Shown: one piece after another, positions 44,595 to 56,300 of the stretch
Layout of the letters: each line of letters opens with the position of its first letter
How positions within the stretch are numbered: the stretch's first letter is position 1
Source of the DNA: Neurospora tetraspora
Taxonomy: Eukaryota; Ascomycota; Sordariomycetes; Sordariales; Sordariaceae
Direction of reading: 5' to 3'
Length of the DNA: 64,000 bases
Assembly (NCBI RefSeq): GCF_033439725.1
Contig: NW_026944383.1
Span: forward strand, 992,001-1,056,000
Position numbers and translations under genes: made by a program
The notes under the pieces: model-generated
The model's database searches: none
The model's input: the letters and a program-made list of their open reading frames with translations, nothing else
Told to the model about the DNA's origin: nothing

Positions 44595-46491
44595 ATGGAG
44601 GCTTCATCGCCCCTGGCCGCGATTCGGCCTGCTCCGCCGTCTTTTAGCCAGCCAGAAGTGCTTGGACCGCGCAATAGCAACTTGGCGCCACCGACAGGTC
44701 TCTTCAACTTCAAGCGATCCAATGCAGACTTGTTCAACACCAAACATGCGGAAAGATCTTCGCCTAAGGGCTCGTTAGCGGCCGGGTCGTCAGAAAACTT
44801 CAAGCTTAATGAAGCAGGGTTAGCCTTCTCACCTAGAGCTCGAACAACCGATAGCATCGTCGACAGTGTTGACCAAATGGAAATCTGCAGTAGCCCGTTA
44901 CTTCCGACTCCACGGCGTGCGCTGTTCACCTCAACGGGTATCGAGAACACTGCTGAAGGTCGTGGTAAGTAGTTAATGGCGTGGACAATCTGCTACATGG
45001 TTTATCTGAAGCTCGGACGCTGACAGATCTGTAGGGTATGCAACCACGCCGCCACCTCCTGCATCATCGTCACCTGCAGTCAACAGGTTGGACATGTCTC
45101 CGGTACCGATCAGGGCACCTTTCCTGTCCCGTCTCGCCGTTAGTCCTTCTCCAACTCCGGTTGATTCTGGTGATGAGGACACTTTACCAGACTCACCTGC
45201 TGCTGTGCGGCAGTTGTCCCAAGAATCCAAGGGAATTGGTGCCGAGTAAGTTTATGCTTGACTTTTTACCAGCAAAACTCTCCGAATTCTCCCCTCGTTC
45301 TTTGGTCTATGCAGAAGCTAATCATCCCATCTTCTCTTTACCAGGCGAAGGAAACTTGGTTTGTCTCGTCCACCTCTGGCCCGGGCCAAAGGTTACAGCA
45401 CGAGTAGTATACCCGGCCGCTCCAACGGCTCCGGGTCGGGACTGCCGCCCTTTCGCTTCGGTGGTCGGAGCCTAAAGGTACCCATCTCCCCTTCGGTGTC
45501 ATTATCATTGAGCGAATGTTTCGAGGAATCACCCCCGCAGGAGCGCCGGACACCTGTCTTGCCGGGTAGTCCGTGCTCTAACGCGGCGGCAGCGCGCTGC
45601 AGGACTCATCATGGCAGCGTGAGCAGCATTAACAGCGTCCGCAAACGTTCTCCCACCAATACACCTTCGAACCCCTTTGCCCGGCAAAGGAAAACATTCC
45701 GCCGCTCGCTGTCCATGTTTGAGAGCCCGGGTGACATTGTCAAGCCTAAGGAACGGACATCTCTTCCCTCCGGTCTCAAGTCTGTCGTGGATGTCGACGA
45801 ACCTCAGGAGCCTCTGTTGCCACACTTCTTCCCCTCAGGCGAGAACGATTCCATCCCGCGCATCAGTCGAGACACATTGCTTGAAGTTCTGGACGGCAAG
45901 TATGGCAGTCAGTACTCGCACAAGATAATTGTTGACTGCCGGTTCGAATACGAGTACGAAGGTGGCCACATTGACGGGGCTATCAATTACAATGACAAGG
46001 AGCTTTTGGCGAGACATTTGTTCGAGACCCCCATGGAAGGGCGCACGCTCTTGATCTTTCACTGCGAATATTCGGCCCACCGCGCGCCCATCATGGCCCG
46101 TCACATACGATCTGAAGACCGCACTATCAACGCCGAATTCTACCCCAAACTCACGTACCCCGATGTTTACATCCTGGATGGCGGCTATAGTGGATTCTTC
46201 CAAAACCACCGAGAACGTTGTTGTCCTCAAGCGTATATCGAGATGAACGCCGCCGAACATGTCAACACGTGCGAGCGAGAAATGGGTCGTCTACGCCAGA
46301 CTCGCAAGGGCTTTAGTAGGGCCCAGACCTACGCATTCGGGCAGCGCGAACGCAAGTCCGACAAATTCGAGGCTGTTTCGCCAACCGCGCCGGGCCGCAA
46401 GGTTTCTCGGGATGATGAGGAGGACATGATAGGAGCATCGCCCATTCTCGGAAATGACCGAAGCCATTCTAGGCGCATGGCTACCTTCTGA
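44595..46491 (+). CDS. cdc25: M-phase inducer phosphatase Cdc25
   Basis: Dual-specificity phosphatase that removes the inhibitory Tyr/Thr phosphates from Cdk1 and drives entry into mitosis (Aspergillus NimT). Exons 44595-44964, 45035-45245 and 45345-46491 give 575 residues. The frame at the junctions (G|GG and GA|G) is restored. The start MEASSPLAAI resembles the NimT start. The first ~330 residues are Ser/Pro-rich regulatory sequence with many SP and TP sites. The rhodanese-like catalytic domain begins near ISRDTLLEVLDGKY. It contains IIVDCRFEYEYEGGHIDGAIN and the signature HCEYSAHRAP with catalytic Cys434 and Arg440 (C-x5-R). YPDVYILDGGYSGFF follows, as in all Cdc25 proteins. The tail has RKGFSRAQTYAFGQ. 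Confidence 0.96.
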
Positions 46492-48112
46492 AGCCGAGAA
46501 GTGGCATGCCCAGACATGAACAGACACCACCTCTGTCGATATGGGCTGTGATTTACTGCATGGAGAGCGTCTGACCTCGCGCTCGGGACCCTGGGGCCTG
46601 GGTAATACTTGATCATGGGCTGTTGCGATCAAAGTGTACAAACGGTGTACTTGAACATATGGCCAGCAAAGTGGCCTTACCACTAACGACATACCCCTAT
46701 GAATATATCTGCTTTCGGCTGTCATTTTTTCTTGGAAGTTTCTTCCTTCCACTTTTTTCCTATACCCAAGACTTTCAGCACTGCAGCCTGTGGCAACGGA
46801 TAGAGCTAGATCTGTCGTTCGATGGCGATCATCGATACTTTTCTTGCTCTGCATCAGTTAGAGTAGCATCTCACACTGAGCGTTCTTCAAGTTTCCTTCT
46901 ATATCATAACTTGTACGGATGATACCATAGCGAAAGCAAATCAAGCAAAACAGCACATTGTCCGTCCTCGATGTTGACTGCACCAGTGCTTTGGCCAGAC
47001 TCGAAACTTGATGGAGACTCACAGGTGGTCGCAAGCATAGGATGTCACGTAATCAACTAGGGTGTAGTGTGACTTGCCCAACAAGGGGCTCTGAATGGAG
47101 AAGTCAAAGAGGCATGTGCACATGGGACAAAGGCCCAGAGGAGCCCAGAGTATTGCAAGGAGGTTATACTTGATGTGAAGTAATGTAAGTCAGTGTAGTA
47201 GAGAGGTAGAGAGAGTTCAATCAGAGAGTTGAGAAATTGTTCACCGGGAGCATCTACAGTCTCCAGTGTCTCCTGTTGCAATTTTGACAATAACAAAGCC
47301 ACGATGAGATAGGTTGTAAGTGACCACCCAAGCAGCTATTTTTGATTGCGTTCGTAGAAGGATCTTTCGCCTTGTTCCTCACCAGACTGATTTTTCATCC
47401 TTTGAGAAAGTGAGTGGTGATGCTAAAAGAACAGAGGCGACTTACATGGGATGAAAGTATAGTTCCCAGAGATCGGTACGGGTGGAGTTGAGGGACGGGC
47501 CCGACAGTGTGGGTATTCATCGGTGCGGAGCGGACTTCAACTCGTGGAGCTCCACTTGTCCCGAGGCCGGATGGGGAGGTACCTGTGTGTACGCTGGCAA
47601 TCAGGACTCGAAGACCTGCTAAAAGAACACTTTGCGAGTGAGATGGTAATTACAAATAAAGCTCCGTCCAGAATTGGCATATCTTGCTGGCGTTACGAAG
47701 GCCGGAAGACACATGGGCGGAAGTCTGAGGACCTTGATGTCAAAACATCGTTCAATCGGGGCACTAAGATAATGCCCACGATAAGAGACCTGTTCCCGTT
47801 CCTGCAAACATCGACGGGCTCCGTTCCCTTGTTCAACTGGACCTTGCATCATTCTCAAATACGTACCGCAGCCCCAACAGCTTACACGCCTCAACTTCAT
47901 CTGGTACCTTCATCAACACCCTCATTATTATTTTTTCGTTTGACTCTACAATCGATCTTCTTCTTCATTCATCTGAAACTGAAGCCTCTCAACGATTCTT
48001 TATTGCATTGGGATGAAGACAAGTTCTCTCTAGCCAGGACTGTGTATAAAAGTATCGTTCCCCAGACGGTCGAGGTGTTCTTCTCATCATCAGCGGTCCT
48101 CAACCTCACAAC
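46492..48112. other. Spacer between cdc25 and the CWF19-like gene
   Basis: 1.6 kb containing the cdc25 3' untranslated region and the promoter of the next gene. A 268-residue open frame (47523-48329) crosses the next gene's start and has no family motif; I regard it as chance. No repeat is seen. Confidence 0.5.
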
Positions 48113-49837
48113 ATGGCCGCTAAAATGTCAGTACGCAGCCAATTGCACTTTAACAACATCACCCATACTGACCAAATCAGTTTCGTCTTCGGCAGCATCA
48201 ACGGTCAGCTCCAGTCTGCGTTCAGCAAACTGTCGACATTACACGCCAAGAACGTTTTCAGCTTCGCCATTGTCACTGGTAATTTGTTTGATGAAAGCCA
48301 AGATGATGAACAGCTCACTGCCCTTCTAGCCGGCGAAATCCAGATCCCATGCCCAACCTACTTCACTGTCGGGACAGTCCCATTACCCGCACAAGTCATT
48401 GAGCGAATCGAGAAGGATGAGGAGATCGCGCCAAATCTCCATTACCTGGGCAAACGCAGCGTCACCAAGACCTCAGAAGGCGTTCGGATTGTTACTCTGG
48501 GTGGGTTGCTCGATCCTGCCGTCGTCGTGGGCCAGTCCAAGGAACAGCATCTGCCCTTCCACACCGAAGGCGACATCAAGTCTTTGCGCGGCGCCAACAA
48601 CGCCGACATTCTCCTCACCACCGTTTGGCCGGCCGATGTGTGGAAAAACAGCGCGAAAGCGCGAGAGCAAAACCTCCCCACGGATGCCATCCCTTCCAGC
48701 CAAGCAATCGCCGACCTTTGCGCCCATCTCAAGCCTCGCTACCATTTCACCATGTCACCGGACAACTTCGCCTTTGAGCGAGAGCCATTCTTTCCCTCCG
48801 AGCCGAGAGGAGAGGAGGATAAGGATAAGGGACTGGATGTGACACGGTTCATTTCACTGGCTCCATGGGCCAACACGGCCAAGGCAAAGTCGATGTATGC
48901 GTTCACCCTCAACCGAGAAGCGGTTCTGTCGCCTCCTGTGGGAAGCACCCTCACGCCTTTTTACAAGCCAGCTGCCGCTGCACAGAAACGTACAGCCGAC
49001 GAAGCCGGCTTTTCGCGCTTTGCAAACGGAAACCACGAGAAGCGTCGCAAGCACCAGCGACGCGAACGCTCTCCTCCACCCGGACCGGAAAGGTGTTTCT
49101 TCTGCTTGTCGAACCCCAATCTGCCCACGCACATGATCTGCAGCATCGGCGAGGAGGCATATCTTGCTACTGCCAAGGGGCCCCTACCGTCCGCTGAGAC
49201 CTTCAAGGCTCAGGGTCTTGACTTCCCAGGTCATCTCATCATTACGCCTACCCCACACATCCCCTCCCTGAATGTCGCGGCTCTCGCCGAGAGCGGCGAA
49301 GATGTCAAGAAGACTTTCAAGGAGATGACGCGCTTCCGCGAGTCGCTGCAGGGCATGGTGTCCAAGCAGTCCAAGGGAAAGCTGGGTGCCGTTACCTGGG
49401 AGATCAACCGCGCGAGGAACATTCACGTCCACTGGCAGTTCATGCCGGTGCCTGCGGAGATGGTGCGCAAGGGACTTGTGGAGGCCGGGTTCCAGGTCCT
49501 AGCTAAGGATACTAATATCGGAAAGTTTGTTTCGAGGGAGTTTGAGACGGCTGATGAGGTTCCCGGTGACTATCTCCGTGTTTGGATCTGGGCGGAGGAG
49601 GAGGGCGATGCGGAAAAGGGCGGCGCGGAGGGCGGTCAGGTCATTTCCAAGACCCTGCTGCTGCAGATTGATGAGAACGTCCGCTTCGATCTCCAGTTTC
49701 CCCGCAAGGTGATGGCGAAACTGCTTGGTGAGGAAGACAGGGTTGTTTGGCAGGATGTTGGCCAGTCAGTGGAAGACGAGTCGCAGGATGTTGCGGCGTT
49801 TAGAGCGGCGTTCAAGGAATGGGACTTTACGCTCTGA
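48113..49837 (+). CDS. CWF19-like protein 1 / Drn1 family
   Basis: Partner of the lariat-debranching enzyme Dbr1 in intron turnover. Exons, in my model, are 48113-48126 and 48181-49837, giving 556 residues. The 54-nt intron (donor GTCAGT, ACTGACC branch site, acceptor ATCAG) contains no stop and is a multiple of three. Removing it gives MAAKIFVFGSINGQL, a clean metallophosphatase-like first strand, while reading through adds 18 residues that fit nothing. The N-terminal half resembles Dbr1's phosphoesterase domain but lacks its metal-binding His/Asp set, as in this family. A basic linker KRRKHQRRERSPPPGPE precedes CwfJ domain 1, with ERCFFCLSNPNLPTHMICSIG, GHLIITPTPHIPS and INRARNIHVHWQFMPVP. 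CwfJ domain 2 forms the C-terminus. Confidence 0.9.
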   Translation: MAAKMSVRSQLHFNNITHTDQISFVFGSINGQLQSAFSKLSTLHAKNVFSFAIVTGNLFDESQDDEQLTALLAGEIQIPCPTYFTVGTVPLPAQVIERIEKDEEIAPNLHYLGKRSVTKTSEGVRIVTLGGLLDPAVVVGQSKEQHLPFHTEGDIKSLRGANNADILLTTVWPADVWKNSAKAREQNLPTDAIPSSQAIADLCAHLKPRYHFTMSPDNFAFEREPFFPSEPRGEEDKDKGLDVTRFISLAPWANTAKAKSMYAFTLNREAVLSPPVGSTLTPFYKPAAAAQKRTADEAGFSRFANGNHEKRRKHQRRERSPPPGPERCFFCLSNPNLPTHMICSIGEEAYLATAKGPLPSAETFKAQGLDFPGHLIITPTPHIPSLNVAALAESGEDVKKTFKEMTRFRESLQGMVSKQSKGKLGAVTWEINRARNIHVHWQFMPVPAEMVRKGLVEAGFQVLAKDTNIGKFVSREFETADEVPGDYLRVWIWAEEEGDAEKGGAEGGQVISKTLLLQIDENVRFDLQFPRKVMAKLLGEEDRVVWQDVGQSVEDESQDVAAFRAAFKEWDFTL

Positions 49838-50365
49838 TTGGGACACATTCATGAAAGACATGGCAATGGCTTCGTCGGGATTGTTCTTGGTTGTTAATCT
49901 CTTCGATGATCGTTCACATCTGCGATTCGACTTGGGGTTTCAAGGACATATCTATCCACAGGGCATTGAGGTCTCTGATCATCTTCGTTCAATAGCTGAA
50001 TGAAGCATCTATAGGGAACAGTATGCACTTAAATAGAAGGAAACTCAAGATGCTGTCTCTTAGAGGCATATTGTTGAATATGCACTTAGCGGTAGCTTAT
50101 TTGTGAGCCCAGAATCCCGGCCGCCCCACAGGACACAGCGCCCCGCTCTTATCAGCTTATCGTAGTTCCACCCCGGCAGCACCCTGGCCAAAAAATTTCC
50201 AGGCTCTCGAGTCTCGCGGGTTGCTGTGCCTGTCACGCCTGTCATCCGTCGTCTGTTCTGTTTCGCCTTTTGTCATTTTGCTCGCCGCGTGCGAAGCATC
50301 CAAACTTCGAACCCACGGTCCGCCTCCCCCAACCACCGACAACACACACAGGACCGTTGCCCACG
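49838..50365. other. Spacer between the CWF19-like gene and utp20
   Basis: 528 bases with the first gene's 3' end and the utp20 promoter. No coding sequence or repeat is seen. Confidence 0.5.
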
Positions 50366-53300
50366 ATGCCGTCCACCACGTCAGGACGTATCGTCAAATC
50401 TCAGAGGGGGGTGAAAAAGACCCCCCATCAAAAGAACCACCGATGGGAGTCTTTCAGCACCAAGATCTCCAAACTCCATTCGCTCGACCCGCTGCGCAAA
50501 GTCCGCCGTCACGATCTCGAAGCCGAAGACCTCAATGCCACCACATCCTACCTGCGCAATGGCCTCGACAAATGGTCCGAACTCAACATCTCACGCGCCT
50601 ACGTCAACTTCCGGAACCAGGTCACGTCGCTGACCGACTCCCTCGCCCAGATCCTCTACCATGAGGACAGGATTATGGACCTCCTGGTCGAACACACAGA
50701 GAAGCACCACAAGGAAACCCTCGAGCCATTGTTGGACCTAATCACCGCCTTCGCCCACGACTTGGGCGTACGCTTCGAGAAGCACTACCCACGAGCCCTG
50801 CGCCTTATCGTCAACCTCGCCAGCAAGGTGCACGATGTGGAGGTTATCGAGTGGACCTTCGCCGCCCTGGCCTTCCTTTTCAAATACCTTTCGAGACTCT
50901 TAGTCCCCGATCTGCGCCCGACATACGACACAGTTGCTCCCCTGATGGGCAAGGCCAGACAGCCCGGCCATATCGCCAGATTCGCCGCCGAGGCCATGAG
51001 CTTCCTGATCAAGAAGGCCGCCGCCCCAAGTCACAAGCAGACGGCGCTACCCTTGATTGTGCAGCATGTACGGGACGACCTCTACAGTATGGAAGGGACG
51101 AAGCAGTTCGGTCTTTATAGCCAGGGAATAATGGTCATGTTTGCGGAGGCCATCAAGGGCGCGGGAAACTCGCTACACTCGACAGGATCCGACGTTATCA
51201 CAGCTTTGGCAAAGGCTGTGCCCGAGGAGGAGCTCGATCTGGCATCGGAAAAACCAACAATCTGGACTGACGTCTGCTGCGGCGTGCTTACATCCACTAT
51301 CCACCACTCGACACCCGAGACGTTTGCACCAGTGGAAACAAGGATTTTCGAAGATGCGGCGGCTACACAACGACCAATCCTCTTTGTTCAGCTCCTCGGC
51401 GTTGCTGCTGGTGTCCGCCAGGGAATACGGATCAACGATTGGGCGCTCCTAGTCAAGACGTTGGGTCAACTTCTCACGTCTCTCTCGACCTTTAAGGACA
51501 ATGCGGAGTTCATGGCCTCGCCACGGCTATGGCAACGCATAATGATGAATGCGGCTATCATCTGGGCCCAGGCACCTATCGACGCTCTCCTTCCCTCGTT
51601 GTCGGCCTTCAACGGCGCTATGACCAAAGAGCCTCTCATGAGGTGGTATATCCCCTTCTGCTCTTACTTGTCAGACTTGCACCCCGATCGATTCAGGGGA
51701 CTATTTCAGAAAGATTTCCAAAAGTAAGCTTCCTCTCTTCCTCTGTTAGTGATGATCGGTTCTGACTTTCTGCAGATTTATTGTAGCACATTGGTCTGAT
51801 GCCGCCAACGAAGATTTGCTTTGTGTACTAATACCACATATGATTGAGACGGGTGGTCTTCCTAGCCCCCATGCGAAGGAGAGCTTCCCTCTGCCACAAT
51901 CTTGGCAGGACCAGATTGTGAGCAAGTTTGTCCGACTCGAAGATACCCCTTTTCCCGAGAGCGGCGGCTTTGGCAAGGACCGCGAAACTTGGAAGGAAAA
52001 GTGTCTGCCGATGTACTCTGGTCTCCTGCGCGTGTTGGAGTCTACTTCCGTACATCCCTCCACAAATGCTCGGATAGCAGAAGTCTTGCTTAAGAAGCTC
52101 AAACTTGCTCTCCGGCCGTCTTCATCCCTCCCGACTGACGAGGCCAACTTCATCGTCAGTGATGGGTTCCGTGCCTACCTGAGAATGTGCGCGGCCGCGG
52201 GGTCTGTCGATCTCAGCCTTGCTCCGTTGCTCAGAGCCGCTGCGCCGAGATTCTGCCGTCTGCCTAAGTTCCTTGAGGCTTTGTTGGACTACGAGCAAGA
52301 ACTAAACCGCAAGTCTCAAAGCTCGCCGGAAGCTAATAACGGTCGGGGTAACAGCCCTCAAGAGGAGGATCCTTTGGTGAAGTCTCTCATCAAGAACCTC
52401 GCTTCTACATCACACGATTTGCGCCTTGTTTCTTTGCGGATTCTCGATGTCCTGGAGACGACACCTGATTCGAACTCGGCTTTGTCGACAATGATCCAAG
52501 TGGAAGAACTTCCCTTGAACCAAATGCAAAGCGTCCGCGCTGTCGCTGTGCATCTACGAAAACTCAGTCAAATCTATCATCACATCGAGGAGAGCTTGTG
52601 GCTGGTCCAAGCTATCCCGTCCTTCCTTTTCGGCCTTACAACGGTAAAACTCTCGCCCGTCTGGGATGACGCAGTGGAAGCGATGAAGAAGATTTCGGAG
52701 ACTAAGCATGGTGAGGAGATTGTTGCCGAGCTGGCCTTTGAGTGGCTTGAGGTGCCGTCCCCTCGCTGGACAGGCCCCTTCGAGCCCCCTATCGACGATC
52801 ACCGCAAAGCCATGACGGACTTCGAGTGTACTGGCCTCATGAGACTGCAGGAGGCTGCAGTCAACACGGGCAAGGTGGTCAGCGAGTTGTCGCAAAAGAT
52901 GCTGAGCACTTTCGAAGAGGGACAAAAGGCGGTCGAACTTCGCTCGGATCGCGCACGCAGCAAAGCTCTCAAGGTATTCACTGCTCTTCCTGGCTCTGCT
53001 GAAAAGCGCTCGAGGAAGATCGTCCCGTACCTTCTGTCCTTCACTACGGAAGAAGGCGAGACTCCGGCTGCTGAGGAGAATGAGGATCAGCCCTTTTCCG
53101 AGGAAGACGGAAGCTGGTCACTCCAAGACAGGAAGGCCCTTGTGGGTGTCTTCTCCCACTTCGGCAACCCCAAGGTGCTTTGGCAAAGCCAAAAGGTTTA
53201 CACTGCGCTCCTGAAGCTGCTAGCCAATGGTGATGTCGAGCTTCAGAAGATGGCGCTCAAGGCAATCCTGGCGTGGAAAAGCGATGCCATCAAGCCGTAT

Positions 53301-56300
53301 CAGGAACACCTTGAGTATCTCCTGGACGAAGCCCGCTTCAAGAACGAACTCACTGTTCTTTTCCAGGGTGACAACAAGATCCGCCCTGAGCACCGCGCTG
53401 AACTGATGCCAGTTCTCCTTCGCTTGCTGTATGGTCGTACCATCTCCAAGAAGGGCGCGGCTAGCGGACGTCACGGTCTTCATAACACACGTTTGGCCGT
53501 CATCAGACAGCTGGATGTGGCGGATATGGGCAAGTTCTTGGACATCGCCCTTGGCGAGCTTCGCAGTGTCCGTATCCTGGACGGTGACGTCGTCAAGGAG
53601 AGCACCTTTGCTGAGGAGCTCATTCCAGTTCGCAAGCAGGTCGGTCTGCTGAACATGGTTGAGGCCATCATCAACGAGCTCGGAACCGCTGTTGTTCCGT
53701 ACATGGACGCGCTTGTCAATGCTGTCCTGTTCTGTTTGATCACAGCGTGCAGGAATCTGGGAGCTGCCTCTGAGGATCCGGAGGAGGCGGAGCCGGTGCA
53801 GAATGCTTCTCTGTACAAGTCGGTGAGGACCACTGGTCTCAAGTGTCTCTGCAAGCTGTTCCAGAATGCGCAGACCTTTGACTGGAAGCCGTATGAAAAT
53901 GTGATGGTGAAGGAGATCGTCAGCCCTCGCATTGAGAAGCTCCCGGCCGAGACTACTCAAGGCGTTTCCGGTGTATGGAGGCTTCTGTCGACCTGGGCCG
54001 TTCTGCCCAAGGCAGCGTTGTTCCTCAATATCGACAAGCGCATTCTTCCGAAGGTTATCGAAAGTCTTGGTGTTGAAAAGGGCAAGGACGAGGTCAAGGT
54101 CCACGCGCTCGAGATCCTTAAGAGCCTTATCGGTCTCGCCCAAGCTCCTGCGGCTGAATCCGAGTACAATGAGCTCATTAAGGATGAGCTTTTGGTGCCG
54201 AATGTCAACCTTATGCTCAAGGAGATTGGCGGTCTCCTCCGTGATCAGACTGACATCGGAAAGGACCTTCTCGGCACTGCCGTCGATACTGTTGTTCTCC
54301 TTGCGCCAATTGTTGAGGCCTCCTCTGCCAGTGTTCAGGATATGGTGGATATTGCTACCTACTTGCTCAACCAGCCAGCACGTCGCGTCAGCCCCAAGAT
54401 CAAGGGATCCATCCTGCTGATCCTCAAACAGTTCCTCGTCCTGGAAGACGTTCAGACAAATGGGGAGCTGAAGAAGAGAGTCTACAGCACCGTCGCTTCG
54501 CTCTTTGGATACTTCAAAGATAAGGAGAACAGACAGACGCTTGCCGACGTCTTGCTTGTGTTTGCCTCCACGGAGCCGTGGGCTCAGGAGGTGGCAGATA
54601 TCTGCCGTGACTTAAACTCGTACAAGGTGAAGAGGCTGGACGAGCCGGACTACAACACCCGACTCACTGCCTTCAACCGCATCTCTGGCGACCGCGAGAC
54701 CCCCTTCACAATCGACGAGTGGATGCCGTTGCTGCACAACCTTTTGTTCTATATCAACCAGGACGAGGAGTTCGGTGTGCTGTCAACCAACGCTGCTGAC
54801 GGACTGTGCAAGTTCATCAGGGCGGCTGAGGCAGCCTGGGCTGGCCCTCAACAAGATGCGTATACTGGCATTATGTCCGATATCATCCTGCCTGTCATCT
54901 ATGCTGGGTCCAGAGAGGCCTCGGAGACTGTCCGCCGTGAGGTCGTGCGTGTGTTTGGATACTTGGTCGCTCACCTCCCCTCCTGGGATCAGGTTTCTGA
55001 CTTGACCTTGTTGGTCCCTGCCTCTGATGAATCCGACAAGGCGTTCTTCTTCCATATCATGAGTCCTGCTATCGCCAGACAGCTGCAGGCTCTGCGTATC
55101 TTGGAAGCGGCCAATGAGAAGAGCGAGTTCCGGTCTAAGCACATCAGCCAGTTCTTCATTCCGCTCCTTGAACACTTCATTTTCGGTAAGCTGGAAGGAG
55201 GTGATGATCACGGCCTTAGCGCGCAGACTATTGCTGCCATCGCTGGGTTGACTGCCTCGTTGGAGTGGCAGCAATACCGCGCTATTATGCGTCGTTTCGT
55301 CTCTTTCATTGAGTCGAAGCCAGAATGGCAGAAGCGGTTGATTCGTCTGCTTGAGAAGGAGGTTGATGTGCTGCGCGCCGCTATTGCTCAGAGGCCTAGT
55401 GCCGACGCCATGGATGTCGATGGTGTTGAGCCTCCCAAGCTTTGCAGACTTGCTAAGACCATCCCTGATCAGGAGAAGCTTAGCGCTGAGATTGTGAACA
55501 ACTTCTTGCCTACTCCTATCAAGCACCTCCACGAGAAGGATGAGGCCACGGTCAGCACCAGAGTTCCGGTCGGTGTGATCATCGCTAAGCTTGCCACCCT
55601 CCTTCCCGAGCCGCTGCTCAATGAGAAGCTGCCCGGTGTGCTCACCGACATCTGCCATATCCTCAGGAGCAAAGCGTGGGATGCTCGTGAGATGGCTCGC
55701 GATACTCTTTCCAAGATCGCGGTCATTCTGGGCCCCGAAAGGTTTGAGTTCATCCTCAAGGAACTGCGCGGCGCTCTTCGCAGTGGTCCCCACCTTCACG
55801 TTCTGTCTTATACCCTTCATTCCATGTTGTTGGCTGTCATCCCCACCTTCAAGCAAGGCGATCTCGACTACTGCCTCTCCACCATCATGGCGGTCCTCAT
55901 GGATGATATCTTTGGTGCTGCCGGTCAAGAGAAGGATGCTGAGGATTATGTCAGCAAAATGAAGGAGGTGAAGAGCAGCAAGAGTCAAGACTCCATGGAG
56001 CTGATTGCCAAGACGGCGTCTATCACACGCCTCAGCGACCTTACCATGCCCTTGCAGGCGCTTCTGCTCGAGAAGCTTGATCTTAGGACAGCTCGCAAGA
56101 TCGACGAGCTTCTTACCCGCATCACCAAGGGCCTCTTGGAGAACCCGGCGGCTGCCTCCCAAGAGATCCTTGTGTTCTGTTATGAGGTCATGCAGGAGGT
56201 GTACAAGGCTCAGAAGCCAGAGGATGGGCCCAAGATGGATCCCCGCCTGAAGAGATACATCGTCCAGAAGGCCGCCAAGAGGGCTGATGGAGGAATTACC

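Noticed and set aside
47523-48329. 268-residue open frame
   Set aside because: Overlaps the start of the CWF19-like gene in another frame and shows no conserved stretch.
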